From the NCBI RefSeq assembly GCF_024808665.1, contig NZ_JANUBZ010000010.1:1-64000 (forward strand): DNA of 64,000 nt. The letters are read 5' to 3'. This DNA comes from Mucilaginibacter empetricola. Lineage in GTDB: Bacteria > Bacteroidota > Bacteroidia > Sphingobacteriales > Sphingobacteriaceae. The notes under the pieces are model-generated. The model made no database searches. It saw only the letters and a list, made by a program, of their open reading frames with translations, and had not been told where the DNA came from. This document shows positions 28,363-36,907 of this stretch, one piece after another (position 1 is the stretch's first letter; every line of letters begins with the position of its first letter). The position numbers and the translations under genes are program-made.

Positions 28363-29172
28363 TTATTTCGCAGCCTGGTATGCACTTATGTTCTCCGCAA
28401 CATCAACCATAGGGGCAATCCAGATATCGTTTTCATGATCTTTCAGATAATGCAGCAACTTACTGTGCGCATCAAGGGGCTCATTAATGCTGTGGCCGCC
28501 GCCCACACCGTGAAACAGGAATACCAGCAGGGTATGTGTTTGCTGTGCCTTTTTCACTAGGTCGATCATATAGTCTGCAGATTGGCCGTTTATGCCGTAA
28601 CATTCAATGTTATCAAGTTTAACCTGATCGGCGGTTTGCTTACCTGCCCATACACCACGCGCACCAGCAAAATCCTTTTTTAGCTGATCATAAAAATAAA
28701 CATCACCAATTTTCAGATCTCCGCAGGGATAGGCAAAAGTTCTTTTGTCTTTTCCGTCGATGGCTTTCAGCAAGGTATTGTTAACCCTTATTTCGCTTAC
28801 GGCACGGCTGACGGAGTATTTGCTCCGGTCGTTATCCGGCGTTACAAAACTACGGCCCGGCAGGCTGCCATCGCAGGGATGAAACAGTGCATGATTACCC
28901 AACTCATGACCATGTTTTGCAGCCAGCCGCCACTCATCAAGACGCTTATATACCACCGGCGAAGACCCGATGATATAAAACGTACCTTTTAAGTTTAAAG
29001 AGTCAAGCGCGGGGATAACATTGTCCAGATCTACATCAATAGCATCATCATAGGTGAGTACAACGGCGCACTGTTTATTGTTCCAAACTTTAAGATCGGG
29101 TGCTTTTTGAGCCCTTACTGTCGCGACAGCAAATAACAAAATAAGCGGTATCAGTATTAGTTTTCTATTCAT
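28363..29172 (-). CDS. Polysaccharide deacetylase family protein (CE4-type)
   Basis: A 269-residue exported NodB-fold protein. A signal peptide (about 1-22, ending VRAQ) is followed by motif 1 LTYDDAIDVDLD (D42, D43), motif 2 ELGNHALFHPCDG with zinc ligands H94 and H98, a motif 3-like FAYPCGD near 146, and a late histidine in FLFHGVGGGH. It would remove acetyl groups from a polysaccharide with a bound metal. Because it is only 6 bp downstream of the SGNH esterase gene and under a LacI operator, acetylated xylan or its oligosaccharides are the likely substrate, though the family also acts on chitin and peptidoglycan. Confidence 0.88.
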   Translation of the reverse strand: MNRKLILIPLILLFAVATVRAQKAPDLKVWNNKQCAVVLTYDDAIDVDLDNVIPALDSLNLKGTFYIIGSSPVVYKRLDEWRLAAKHGHELGNHALFHPCDGSLPGRSFVTPDNDRSKYSVSRAVSEIRVNNTLLKAIDGKDKRTFAYPCGDLKIGDVYFYDQLKKDFAGARGVWAGKQTADQVKLDNIECYGINGQSADYMIDLVKKAQQTHTLLVFLFHGVGGGHSINEPLDAHSKLLHYLKDHENDIWIAPMVDVAENISAYQAAK

Positions 29173-29178
29173 AATTAA

Positions 29179-31146
29179 CTATTTATCATCTGTTTCAAAT
29201 GGTGATGCCGGCAAACCTTCCTTATTATACAAATTGGCACCTTCGGGATTATCGGCCCAGGCATATCGAACATACTTGGGGGCCTGTATGGCATCGTTAT
29301 AAACAATCACCTTATCGCCAGCAATAGTGGCTTTGGCCCAAAAATACTTTTTATCCGACCCTGCAACAGCAAAATAATAAAGCTCTCCGTCGCCTTTCGC
29401 CATCAGGCCGGTTCCGGTATTGGTAAAGGTGATAATAATTTTATTCCCATCAATTTTACACGATTGATAGATAGGGCCTGAATAAACCACTGTTTTATCA
29501 CCATAAACCAAATGATCGGCAGCAAGTGCTAATCTATCGCCCACATCTTTTTTATCGAGCGGGTGAATATCATTCCATTCGCCGGCATCAATAGCTACGG
29601 CCATAGCGGTGTTAGGTACGGCCAGTGTTTTAAGCTGACTTTCCCTTAGTTGCGCCCACTGACTTTCGGACGGTGAATAATTTACCTCCATAAAATTGGG
29701 TAATTGTACATATAAAAAAGGAAGTTCGCCTTGCTGCCATTTATTGCGCCAGTCGGCAATAAGTGCGGGCAGTAGCTGTCCATATTCTTTAGGTCGATTG
29801 GTATTGGCTTCGCCCTGGTACCACATGAGTCCTTTAATGGAGTAATTGATAACCGGTGCCACCATGGTATTATACAACCCGGTTGGGGAGTTTTGCATGG
29901 ACATCATGGCGCCATCATCGCTATAATGTTTATTAGGCGTAAATACTTGTCCTACCTGGTACAGCCAATCGCCCCGAAGATCAATCCTTTGTCCATCTAC
30001 ATTAAGCGAATAATTTTTATCGGGCACAAAACCGCCCTTGCCCGCCGTATTAGTAATCCGGACCACAATTATATTTTTACCAGGCTTAAGCAAACCCGCG
30101 GGCACTTCATATCTTCTAGGTGGATATTGGTAGGTAATACCGCCAACTTTTACACCATTAACATAAGTTTCGTCGGCATCTATAATACGGCCCATAAATA
30201 GTTTAGCAGGTTTGCCTGCATCAGACGGCGGCAGATCAATTTCTTTTCTAAACCAAACAACACCGTTAAGGTCTTTTACGCCCTGATCTGCCCAATAGCC
30301 GGGCAGCCAGAATTTATGCCAGCCTTGCGGAACAAATGTTGTATCGTACCAGGGTTTGTTGCCGGAGAGGCCTTTATCGGGTTCGGGCAAAGGTTCTTCT
30401 CTACGGGCTTTTGCCAGTGCAACCTGTTTCTGCACCAGAGTATGCATATAAGCGGTATCCTTGAAGTTTTTAATCATAGCCTCGTCATTCGGAAACTGCT
30501 TTAGCCCTTCTTCACTGATCCATGCTTCAATAGGCGTACCGCCAACGCTTGAGTTAATAATGCCGATGGGCACATGATATTTTTGATAAATATCTTTCGC
30601 AAAAAAGTAGCTTGCCGCACCAAAAGTTAAAACGTTTTGCGGGTTTGCCTGCAGCCATTTACTTCCCTGTGGTAAATCATCATGCAGTCTGGTTACATCG
30701 GCTACTGTGGGGATAAAAAAGTTTCTTATTTCGGGATAGTTAGCATTGGCTATTTCGTCCGGATACTTTTCTTTTACCCGTTCCATAGGTATAACCATGT
30801 TCGATTGGCCGGCGCAGAACCAAACATCGCCAATTAAAATATCGGTTAGTATAATCTCGTTACTCCCTTTAATTTTCATCGTAAACGGGCCACCCGCTTT
30901 CATGGGTTGCAGCCATAGTAACCAGTTGCCGCTATCATTGGTGGTTGCAGAGGCTTTTCTTCCATTAAAGGTTATGGTTACTTTTTCGCCGGGAGCGGCC
31001 CACCCCCATATTTTTAGTTTGGTATCCCGTTGCAATACTATGCTGTTGCTGATCAATGCGGGTAGTTTTACAGCGCCGTAGGTAGTTGAATCTATTAACA
31101 ACAGCAAAAAGGCCATGAAAAAGCAGGAGGTTAAATTCAATCGCAT
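29179..31146 (-). CDS. SGNH sialate O-acetylesterase-type protein, probable acetylxylan esterase
   Basis: A 655-residue exported esterase. The start at 31146 (MRLNLTSCFF) gives a clean signal peptide; the open frame 18 codons longer would begin inside the operator with TTG. The catalytic serine is S115 in WFCAGQSNM, and the Asp-His pair is in WNDIHPLDKKDVGD near 525. An inserted jelly-roll-like segment (about 285-370, with VWFRKEIDLP and ETYVNGVKVGG) is typical of this family. It removes O-acetyl esters from sugars. Its position in a xylan locus with GH10 and GH115 suggests acetyl-xylose residues rather than sialic acid. Confidence 0.9.
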   Translation of the reverse strand: MRLNLTSCFFMAFLLLLIDSTTYGAVKLPALISNSIVLQRDTKLKIWGWAAPGEKVTITFNGRKASATTNDSGNWLLWLQPMKAGGPFTMKIKGSNEIILTDILIGDVWFCAGQSNMVIPMERVKEKYPDEIANANYPEIRNFFIPTVADVTRLHDDLPQGSKWLQANPQNVLTFGAASYFFAKDIYQKYHVPIGIINSSVGGTPIEAWISEEGLKQFPNDEAMIKNFKDTAYMHTLVQKQVALAKARREEPLPEPDKGLSGNKPWYDTTFVPQGWHKFWLPGYWADQGVKDLNGVVWFRKEIDLPPSDAGKPAKLFMGRIIDADETYVNGVKVGGITYQYPPRRYEVPAGLLKPGKNIIVVRITNTAGKGGFVPDKNYSLNVDGQRIDLRGDWLYQVGQVFTPNKHYSDDGAMMSMQNSPTGLYNTMVAPVINYSIKGLMWYQGEANTNRPKEYGQLLPALIADWRNKWQQGELPFLYVQLPNFMEVNYSPSESQWAQLRESQLKTLAVPNTAMAVAIDAGEWNDIHPLDKKDVGDRLALAADHLVYGDKTVVYSGPIYQSCKIDGNKIIITFTNTGTGLMAKGDGELYYFAVAGSDKKYFWAKATIAGDKVIVYNDAIQAPKYVRYAWADNPEGANLYNKEGLPASPFETDDK

Positions 31147-31180
31147 AGCTGAAATGAATGGTTTATAAAATATAAGAACG

Positions 31181-31210
31181 TAAAAATACATTTTTCGCAA
31201 TCGATTGCAA
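31181..31210 (-). promoter_or_regulatory. Promoter of the esterase-deacetylase operon
   Basis: On the minus strand TTG (31210-31208) and TATTTTTA (31188-31181, one base off TAnnTTTG) are 19 nt apart. The operator lies between the boxes and overlaps -33. Confidence 0.55.
31197..31208. promoter_or_regulatory. LacI-type operator upstream of the esterase gene
   Basis: A perfect GCAATCGATTGC copy, 51 bp before the chosen start codon. It is the fourth exact copy and extends the regulon to the deacetylating enzymes. Confidence 0.78.
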
Positions 31211-31308
31211 TATTTAACGAAGGGATTTTAGGTAGAATTTTTGATACGTTGGGATAAGGACTTGAGCTGGTTATGGCAGCGGAGTAGAAGATAGAATTTT
31301 CGACGTAA

Positions 31309-31338
31309 ATAGCGATGGGTTTTAAAACCCATCGCTAT
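31309..31338. repeat. AGCGATGGGTTTT palindrome
   Basis: A perfect 30-bp palindrome with arms ATAGCGATGGGTTTT. It is the intact form of the family also seen at 9021-9049 and split at 16469-16704. It lies 20 bp after the stop codon of the epimerase-type gene (minus strand) and could act as its transcript end. Confidence 0.8.
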
Positions 31339-31358
31339 AAAAAGCATGCTTTTAGGGC

Positions 31359-32246
31359 TTAAAAATAACGCATATTTTCCAGGTCGGCAATCAAACCTGG
31401 TCCTGTAGGATGCCATCCCAGGCGTTGTTGTGTTAACGCGCTGGAGGCTGGTAAATCCAAACCTGCAAAGCCGCCCAGCCAGCCAAAATGGGCAACGGCT
31501 TCTTCTGGCGATAAGGAAACTACCGGTATCTTTAGTCCTTTACCAATAACTTCGGCGATAGTTTTAAGCGGTACACCTTCTTCTGCTACTGCATTGTAAC
31601 GTGCGCCGGCTTGCTGTTTTTCGACAGCCAATTTGTAAACGCGGGCAGCATCAAAACGATGTACGGCTGGCCAACGGTTAAGTCCTTCGCCTACATAGGC
31701 AGACACACCCTTTTCGCAGGCTACAGTAATTAAATACGATATAAGTCCCTGCTTTTCGGTATCATGAACCTGTGGCAAACGCACTACCGATACATTTACA
31801 CCGCTTGCCGCCACGGCAGCTCCTGCTAATTCAGATGCTTTACGCGGATTGATATGATGTTCATCAAAAGCATCTTCGCTGGCAGGTTGACCCGGTACGG
31901 TATTACCCATCCCGGTGCCTGATGTGATAATAAGCGGACGGCTGGATCCCACCAATACACTACCAAGTACTTCAATTACACGCCTGTCCTGTTCGCAATT
32001 GGCTAAAAATTTTGAAAAATCATGATTAAAGGCGGTATGGATAACAGCATCGGCCTGTGCAGCGCCGCTGCGTAGGCTGTCAAGGTCTTCAATATTGCCG
32101 TGGTGCACTTCGGCACCAGCTGCGATAAGCGATTTAGCGCCTGCGTCAGATCGGGTGAGGCCAAGCACCTGGTGTCCCGCTGTAATTAATTCCTGCACAA
32201 TGGCAGAACCTATGAAGCCTGTGGCTCCGGTTACAAATACACGCAT
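31359..32246 (-). CDS. Extended SDR NAD(P)-dependent epimerase/reductase
   Basis: A 295-residue cytoplasmic protein with the Rossmann motif TGATGFIG at residues 6-13 and an NAD(P)-binding domain of the atypical extended SDR type (family with SDR-like VSVVRLPQVHDTEKQG near 155-170). The canonical YxxxK is not evident; NPRKASE near 133 sits where it would be. The substrate is unknown; relatives are often annotated as NAD-dependent epimerase/dehydratase or 3-beta-hydroxysteroid dehydrogenase-like. It lies 98 bp downstream of a Crp/Fnr regulator in the same orientation, which may control it. Confidence 0.82.
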   Translation of the reverse strand: MRVFVTGATGFIGSAIVQELITAGHQVLGLTRSDAGAKSLIAAGAEVHHGNIEDLDSLRSGAAQADAVIHTAFNHDFSKFLANCEQDRRVIEVLGSVLVGSSRPLIITSGTGMGNTVPGQPASEDAFDEHHINPRKASELAGAAVAASGVNVSVVRLPQVHDTEKQGLISYLITVACEKGVSAYVGEGLNRWPAVHRFDAARVYKLAVEKQQAGARYNAVAEEGVPLKTIAEVIGKGLKIPVVSLSPEEAVAHFGWLGGFAGLDLPASSALTQQRLGWHPTGPGLIADLENMRYF

Positions 32247-32344
32247 ATTTTTGTTGTGTTAATAAGTAATTCAATTAGTATTTCAACAACACAAAATTGA
32301 TCAATGCTTTTTTGGAAAGAGAGGACATTTGACGCGATTTTTAT

Positions 32345-32923
32345 TTATCGTACCAATTGCGCGTGCCTGATGCGGCTAAGGGTTTTGGTTGAAACGCCGA
32401 GATATGAGGCCACCATGTGCAAAGGCACACGGGCAAAAACATTAGGATAATTTTTGATGAATTCATCATACTTTTCTTCGGGAGTGGAGCTAATAACGCT
32501 GAGCACACGCTGACGTACCACGTACATATTTTGGACAATGAGTTTTTGCGTGTAAGCCTTCAAGCCCGGGATGTTGGCAAACAGGTAATTGAAATCCTCT
32601 TTGGTCCACATAATTACCTCGCTGTATTCCAGTGCATCAATATTGCAGACCGATGGGATCAGCTTATCAAAGCTTTCGGGGTCTGTTGTCCATGAATTTT
32701 CGGGCGAGAACTGGAGAATATAATCGCTGCCGTCTTCTTTGGTACAAAAAGTCCTTAACAAACCTTTAGAAACAAACATCTTGTATCTGCACACCTCGCC
32801 GGCATGCAGCAAGCTTTCCTTTTTGCGCACTATCTTTTCAATAGCAAGGGAGCGTATCACCTCGATGTCGGCATCAGAAAGATCGGTACGTTCCCTTATA
32901 AAAGTTTCAAATTCGGCAAACAT
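32345..32923 (-). CDS. Crp/Fnr family transcriptional regulator (1 of 5)
   Basis: A 192-residue protein with a cyclic-nucleotide-binding-like beta-roll (about 28-115) and a short C-terminal helical segment (about 150-190, PLHMVASYLGVSTKTLSRIRHAQ) that forms the DNA-binding helix-turn-helix. It lacks the clustered cysteines of true Fnr, so a small-molecule signal or no ligand is more likely. It is upstream of the SDR reductase. Four relatives of the same size lie within the next 15 kb. Confidence 0.88.
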   Translation of the reverse strand: MFAEFETFIRERTDLSDADIEVIRSLAIEKIVRKKESLLHAGEVCRYKMFVSKGLLRTFCTKEDGSDYILQFSPENSWTTDPESFDKLIPSVCNIDALEYSEVIMWTKEDFNYLFANIPGLKAYTQKLIVQNMYVVRQRVLSVISSTPEEKYDEFIKNYPNVFARVPLHMVASYLGVSTKTLSRIRHAQLVR

Positions 32924-32999
32924 ATATCATCTCAAATGTAATGAAATTATGTATGCAGGTTGCGGCTGTCATTAAATGTGAAGATTGTCTGACGTTTTC

Positions 33000-33911
33000 T
33001 TAATTAAAAGATTGCCTGAATTCCAACGGAGAGAAATTAGTCTTTGTTTTGAATAGTTTGCTGAACGATTGCGGATGTTCAAAGCCCAATTCATAAGCTA
33101 TTTCACTTACTGATAAATTGGTGGTTGATAGTTTTTCTTTTGCCTTATCAATCAGTTTTTGGTGGATATGCTGCTGCGTATTAAGTCCTGTCAATACCTT
33201 TAACGACCCACTTAAATAACCCGGCGATACGTTTAATGATTGTGCAATATGGGCAACCGTGGGTAGTCCTTTCTGAATTATTTCCCGGCCGTTAAAATAA
33301 GCGGTAAGTAAATCTTCCAGTCGCTCCAGCATCTGGTGGTGAACTATTTGCCTGGTTATAAACTGGCGGTTATAAAATCGCTGAGCATGTTTAAGCAATA
33401 ATTCAATCTGAGCAATGATGATATCCTGACTAAACTTGTCAATCCTCGATTCATATTCGTGCTGAATATTTTCCATCATGCCAATAATGGTGGTTTCTTC
33501 TTTTTCAGAAAGGAATAAAGCTTCATTTACGGAATAGTCGAAAAAATCGTATTGTTTCATCGTTTTAGCCAGCGCCGAGTTCCATAAAAAATCGGGATGG
33601 ATCAGCAATAGCCATCCCGATCTTTTTACGGTAGAACCTTTTTCAACCTCAATTCCAAAAACCTGGCCCGGCGAAATGAAGAACATAATGCCCTCATCAA
33701 AATCATACTTCTGCTGGCCGTATTTCATTTTGGCGTGGAAATCTCTTTTCATCGAAATAGAATAAAAATCAAAAACCATGCTTGCGCTTACCTCAACAGG
33801 CATGTGCTGAAGGATTGCCAGATTAATGACACTGATTAAAGGATGCTCCGGTTTTGGAAGACCCATTAACTGGTGATATTCGTTGATGCTTTTTATTCTG
33901 TATGGCTGCAT
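33000..33911 (-). CDS. AraC family transcriptional regulator
   Basis: A 303-residue regulator. The start at 33911 (MQPYRIKSINEYHQLMGLPKPEHPLISVINL) was chosen because it avoids overlap with the upstream gene and matches the usual opening of this family. Residues about 1-170 form the AraC N-terminal cupin-like domain and about 200-300 a double HTH (TVAHIAQSLNVSPGYLSGSLK, then SVSEIAYELGFEHPQSFSKLFK). It lies 13 bp after the NmrA-type reductase gene in the same orientation, so it probably regulates that operon. Confidence 0.9.
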   Translation of the reverse strand: MQPYRIKSINEYHQLMGLPKPEHPLISVINLAILQHMPVEVSASMVFDFYSISMKRDFHAKMKYGQQKYDFDEGIMFFISPGQVFGIEVEKGSTVKRSGWLLLIHPDFLWNSALAKTMKQYDFFDYSVNEALFLSEKEETTIIGMMENIQHEYESRIDKFSQDIIIAQIELLLKHAQRFYNRQFITRQIVHHQMLERLEDLLTAYFNGREIIQKGLPTVAHIAQSLNVSPGYLSGSLKVLTGLNTQQHIHQKLIDKAKEKLSTTNLSVSEIAYELGFEHPQSFSKLFKTKTNFSPLEFRQSFN

Positions 33912-33924
33912 TATTACAATGTAG

Positions 33925-34815
33925 TTATTTTTGATTATAGGCCACTGCAAATTGTTTTGCGAAGTCTTCGAGCTTTACGGTGCCGATGGTTTTTGGTTTA
34001 TGCTGGTCATAATCCTTGTGCAATAAACCGTTGTGAATGGCACCAAACATTTCCACAAAGCTGGCAGCAAGGTCTGTTGGCAGTCCGTGTGCTTCGTAGC
34101 CTTTCTGCATTTCCTGGTCGCTAATGGTTATCCATTTTAGGTCTGGTTTGCCAATTGCTTCACCCAATGCCCGGGCAATTTCGTTGCAGGTACGTTCATC
34201 GCTGGCTACATATTTTACATGCTTCCCCTGTGTTTGGTTTTCAATTTCATCGGCTGCGGCAACGGCAATATCCTCCGGTGATACCATTACCACGCGGTCA
34301 TCATCGCCGTAATTTGCAGCAATAACACCGGCATTTTTTATCATATCCACCAATCGGTATAAATTATAATAAATATACGTGGCACGAAGCAGGGTGACTG
34401 CTTCAAGACCTGGCAAATTAAACAAGTCGTTTTCAATGTAGTGATGGCCAACAATAAGGCCCGCGCCCTTCTCCAGTTCGGCACCATAACTACTTACATA
34501 TATCACCCGTTTTACGCCGGAGTTTTTAATGGCTTGTACCTGAATGCTGCCTATTCTGCGCGCGTGTGCTATCATGTCAGGCACATTGTATTTGGGTGGT
34601 ACCATGGCATGCACCACATCGGCACCAGTAAAAGTAGCTGTTAAAAAGTCAACATCATCTACCGAGCCAATGGCAGCTGTTGCGCCCAAAGCTTCAATGT
34701 CTTTTTTCCTTTCGGGATTACTGCTGATAACCGTTACCGAGTGGCCTTTTTGCATTAACAATTGTGTTAATGGCTTGCCTATATTTCCTAATGAACCTGT
34801 CACTATAATTTTCAT
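33925..34815 (-). CDS. NmrA/NAD(P)-binding SDR-type reductase
   Basis: A 296-residue protein. The start at 34815 (MKIIVTGSLGNIGKPLTQLL) puts the Rossmann GxxGxxG at residues 7-13; the longer frame adds 39 residues unlike the family. It has the NmrA-like atypical SDR architecture (VTVISSNPERKKDIEALGA, GVKRVIYVSSYGAE). It would bind NADPH and act either as a quinone-type reductase or a redox sensor. It heads a two-gene operon with an AraC regulator. Confidence 0.85.
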   Translation of the reverse strand: MKIIVTGSLGNIGKPLTQLLMQKGHSVTVISSNPERKKDIEALGATAAIGSVDDVDFLTATFTGADVVHAMVPPKYNVPDMIAHARRIGSIQVQAIKNSGVKRVIYVSSYGAELEKGAGLIVGHHYIENDLFNLPGLEAVTLLRATYIYYNLYRLVDMIKNAGVIAANYGDDDRVVMVSPEDIAVAAADEIENQTQGKHVKYVASDERTCNEIARALGEAIGKPDLKWITISDQEMQKGYEAHGLPTDLAASFVEMFGAIHNGLLHKDYDQHKPKTIGTVKLEDFAKQFAVAYNQK

Positions 34816-34920
34816 TTTGCTTTTTTTATAATTCAAAGTTCTACAATAAAAGAGGCACAGATTTAACCGAATCAACTGTTGTTGTAGCCAAAATGGATGG
34901 GGCGGTTGGGTAACATCGTA

Positions 34921-34970
34921 CCTGCGCATCAAAATAATCGTATAACTGCATAATCGTATAACTGCGCAGG
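34921..34970. repeat. Tandem 16-bp repeat flanked by inverted heptamers
   Basis: ATAATCGTATAACTGC is present twice head to tail (34934-34949 and 34950-34965). The block is bracketed by CCTGCGC (34921-34927) and GCGCAGG (34964-34970). It lies in the divergent gap 52 bp upstream of the acyltransferase start and may be a double regulatory site. Confidence 0.6.
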
Positions 34971-35022
34971 CAGATAAGATTATCTTTTTTATACATTTAT
35001 AAATTACTATTTCACAAAATAA

Positions 35023-36153
35023 ATGGGTTTACTACGCTTTCTTTTAGCTGTATCGGTCATATTAGCACACGCCGGAAAATTATTCGGGTTTGAATTTGTT
35101 GGGGGACGCATTGCTGTTGAAACATTTTTTATGATTTCGGGCTTCTACATCACGCTCATCCTGAATGAGAAATATATTAAAGCAAATAATTCGTACAAAC
35201 TGTTTATTACTAATCGCTTTTTAAGACTTTATCCGCTTTACTGGGTTGCCCTTATATTAACACTCATTTGTGCCGCCTTTATTCCAAACTATACGGCAAA
35301 CTCCTATATGGGCAATTTGGGTTCATGGGCAGCCTATGGCAAATCGCTTAGCTTTTCCAGCGGCTTTTTTTTGGTGGTGACAAATATTTTTCTGTTTTTT
35401 CAGGATGTGATTTATTTTTTAGGAATAAACTTAAAATCGGGTTTACTCTTTCTTACATCAAACTTTTATAATACTAAACCTCCGCTTGTTTATACTTTTT
35501 TGTTAGTGCCACAGGCATGGAGCATAAGTTTGGAGTTGATGTTTTACCTGATAGCGCCTTTTATTGTTAGAAGAAAATACGTTATTATCATTACTTTAAT
35601 AATAGCCTCGGTGGCGTTGAAAACATATTTCCTGGGGCACGGGCTTAATAACGACCCATGGGTGTACCGGTTTTTCCCTTTTGAACTGATGTTTTTTTTA
35701 TTAGGTACACTTTCTTATTACCTATACAGAAAGGTAAAGGATATTAAAATACCCCGGTTTATTTACCCGGCTTTGCTGATTTTTATAGGCGTGTTTACTG
35801 TCTGTTTCTCGTTTATAAGCGTAACCTTTTTTACGTACCGGATATACATTGTGACTGTGTTTTTATCGATGCCATTTTTATTTAGCTATACTAAAAAATT
35901 TAAACTTGATAAATTTATCGGTGAACTTTCTTATCCTATTTATATTACTCATATGCTGGTTTTCAACACTGTAAAGGCTTTAGGAATTACACATAATTTG
36001 CAACTGATAACCATATTTGCAACAATTATATTAAGCATCATATTAGTTAAACTTGTTGGCGACCCCATAGAGCGTTTGCGACAGGCAAGGGTTAAAGACC
36101 AAAAAGGAGTGGATAAAGTTGCCGATGCTTTATCGGTTAAACTGATGCCTTAA
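35023..36153 (+). CDS. Acyltransferase 3 family membrane protein
   Basis: A 376-residue integral membrane protein with about ten hydrophobic segments. The family signature is visible: RFLLAVSVILAHAG with the key histidine at residue 16, then FVGGRIAVETFFMISGFYITLIL (26-48) and RFLRLYPLYWVALIL. It moves an acyl group, commonly acetyl, onto a surface polysaccharide or glycolipid sugar. The substrate is unknown. It stands alone, without an exopolysaccharide cluster around it. Confidence 0.9.
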   Translation: MGLLRFLLAVSVILAHAGKLFGFEFVGGRIAVETFFMISGFYITLILNEKYIKANNSYKLFITNRFLRLYPLYWVALILTLICAAFIPNYTANSYMGNLGSWAAYGKSLSFSSGFFLVVTNIFLFFQDVIYFLGINLKSGLLFLTSNFYNTKPPLVYTFLLVPQAWSISLELMFYLIAPFIVRRKYVIIITLIIASVALKTYFLGHGLNNDPWVYRFFPFELMFFLLGTLSYYLYRKVKDIKIPRFIYPALLIFIGVFTVCFSFISVTFFTYRIYIVTVFLSMPFLFSYTKKFKLDKFIGELSYPIYITHMLVFNTVKALGITHNLQLITIFATIILSIILVKLVGDPIERLRQARVKDQKGVDKVADALSVKLMP

Positions 36154-36241
36154 ATTATAATCACCCCGGCTAAAATATTGAGCTAAAAGCACGAGTAGTT
36201 ATATTGGCAATTGCCATCGAACTTAATTAATCAATAATATT

Positions 36242-36273
36242 TTTGGATACATACTTATCGGTATGTATATTTG
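36242..36273 (+). promoter_or_regulatory. Promoter and TetR operator of the TetR-FabF genes
   Basis: TTTG (36242-36245) and a perfect -7 box TATATTTG (36266-36273) are 20 nt apart, the ideal Bacteroidota spacing. An inverted repeat ATACATAC (36247-36254) with GTATGTAT (36261-36268) fills the spacer and overlaps the -7 box, a typical autorepression site for TetR proteins. This promoter overlaps the upstream ATG at 36263. Confidence 0.7.
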
Positions 36274-36277
36274 CCGA

Positions 36278-36877
36278 ATGGGGCGTAATGCACATATTCC
36301 TGCGGCGGATACTCAAAAGTTTATTATTGAGAAAACATCAGTACTCTTTAATAAGAAGGGCTACACTGGTACGTCACTCTCCGATCTGGAAAAAGTTACT
36401 GGGTTAACTAAAGGCAGTATTTATGCCAATTTTAAAGATAAAGAAGATGTTTCTCTAAAAGTTTTCGACTATAACTTTTCTCAACTGTGCAATGCTATGT
36501 CACAAAGAGTTAATTCGGAAACTACCGCAAAGGGAAAACTAATTGCCAGCATTGACTTTTATCTCGACTATTATCCTTCCCTAGCAACTAATGGAGGTTG
36601 TGCTGTTCAAAATGCCCTTATTGAAACAGATGATGCTAATACCCTGCTATTTGAGCGGGCAAAAGATGCATTAATATCCTGGAAAGAAACAACAGCCGCA
36701 ATTATAAAAGAAGGCATTTTAAATAACGAGTTTTCCAAAAACGAAGCCCCCGGCGATTTTGCTGTATATATGATAGCGCTTATAGAGGGTGCCATACTGG
36801 TTTCAAGATCGTTAAGTGATTATGCTGCATTCAAATACATCCTCACCAAGCTTAAAAGAGAAATAGAGCTCTTATAA
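36278..36877 (+). CDS. TetR/AcrR family transcriptional regulator
   Basis: A 199-residue regulator from the second ATG (MGRNAHIPAADTQKFIIEK). The first in-frame ATG at 36263 lies inside the predicted -7 box and operator, so it cannot be on the transcript. The HTH is at about residues 26-47 (TGTSLSDLEKVTGLTKGSIYANFKDKEDV), followed by a helical ligand domain. With the -7 box ending at 36273, transcription would begin close to the ATG, so translation may be leaderless. It lies 30 bp upstream of a FabF-like gene. Confidence 0.88.
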   Translation: MGRNAHIPAADTQKFIIEKTSVLFNKKGYTGTSLSDLEKVTGLTKGSIYANFKDKEDVSLKVFDYNFSQLCNAMSQRVNSETTAKGKLIASIDFYLDYYPSLATNGGCAVQNALIETDDANTLLFERAKDALISWKETTAAIIKEGILNNEFSKNEAPGDFAVYMIALIEGAILVSRSLSDYAAFKYILTKLKREIELL

Positions 36878-36907
36878 TTTTTTTTGAATAAATAGATACC
36901 ATTCAGT

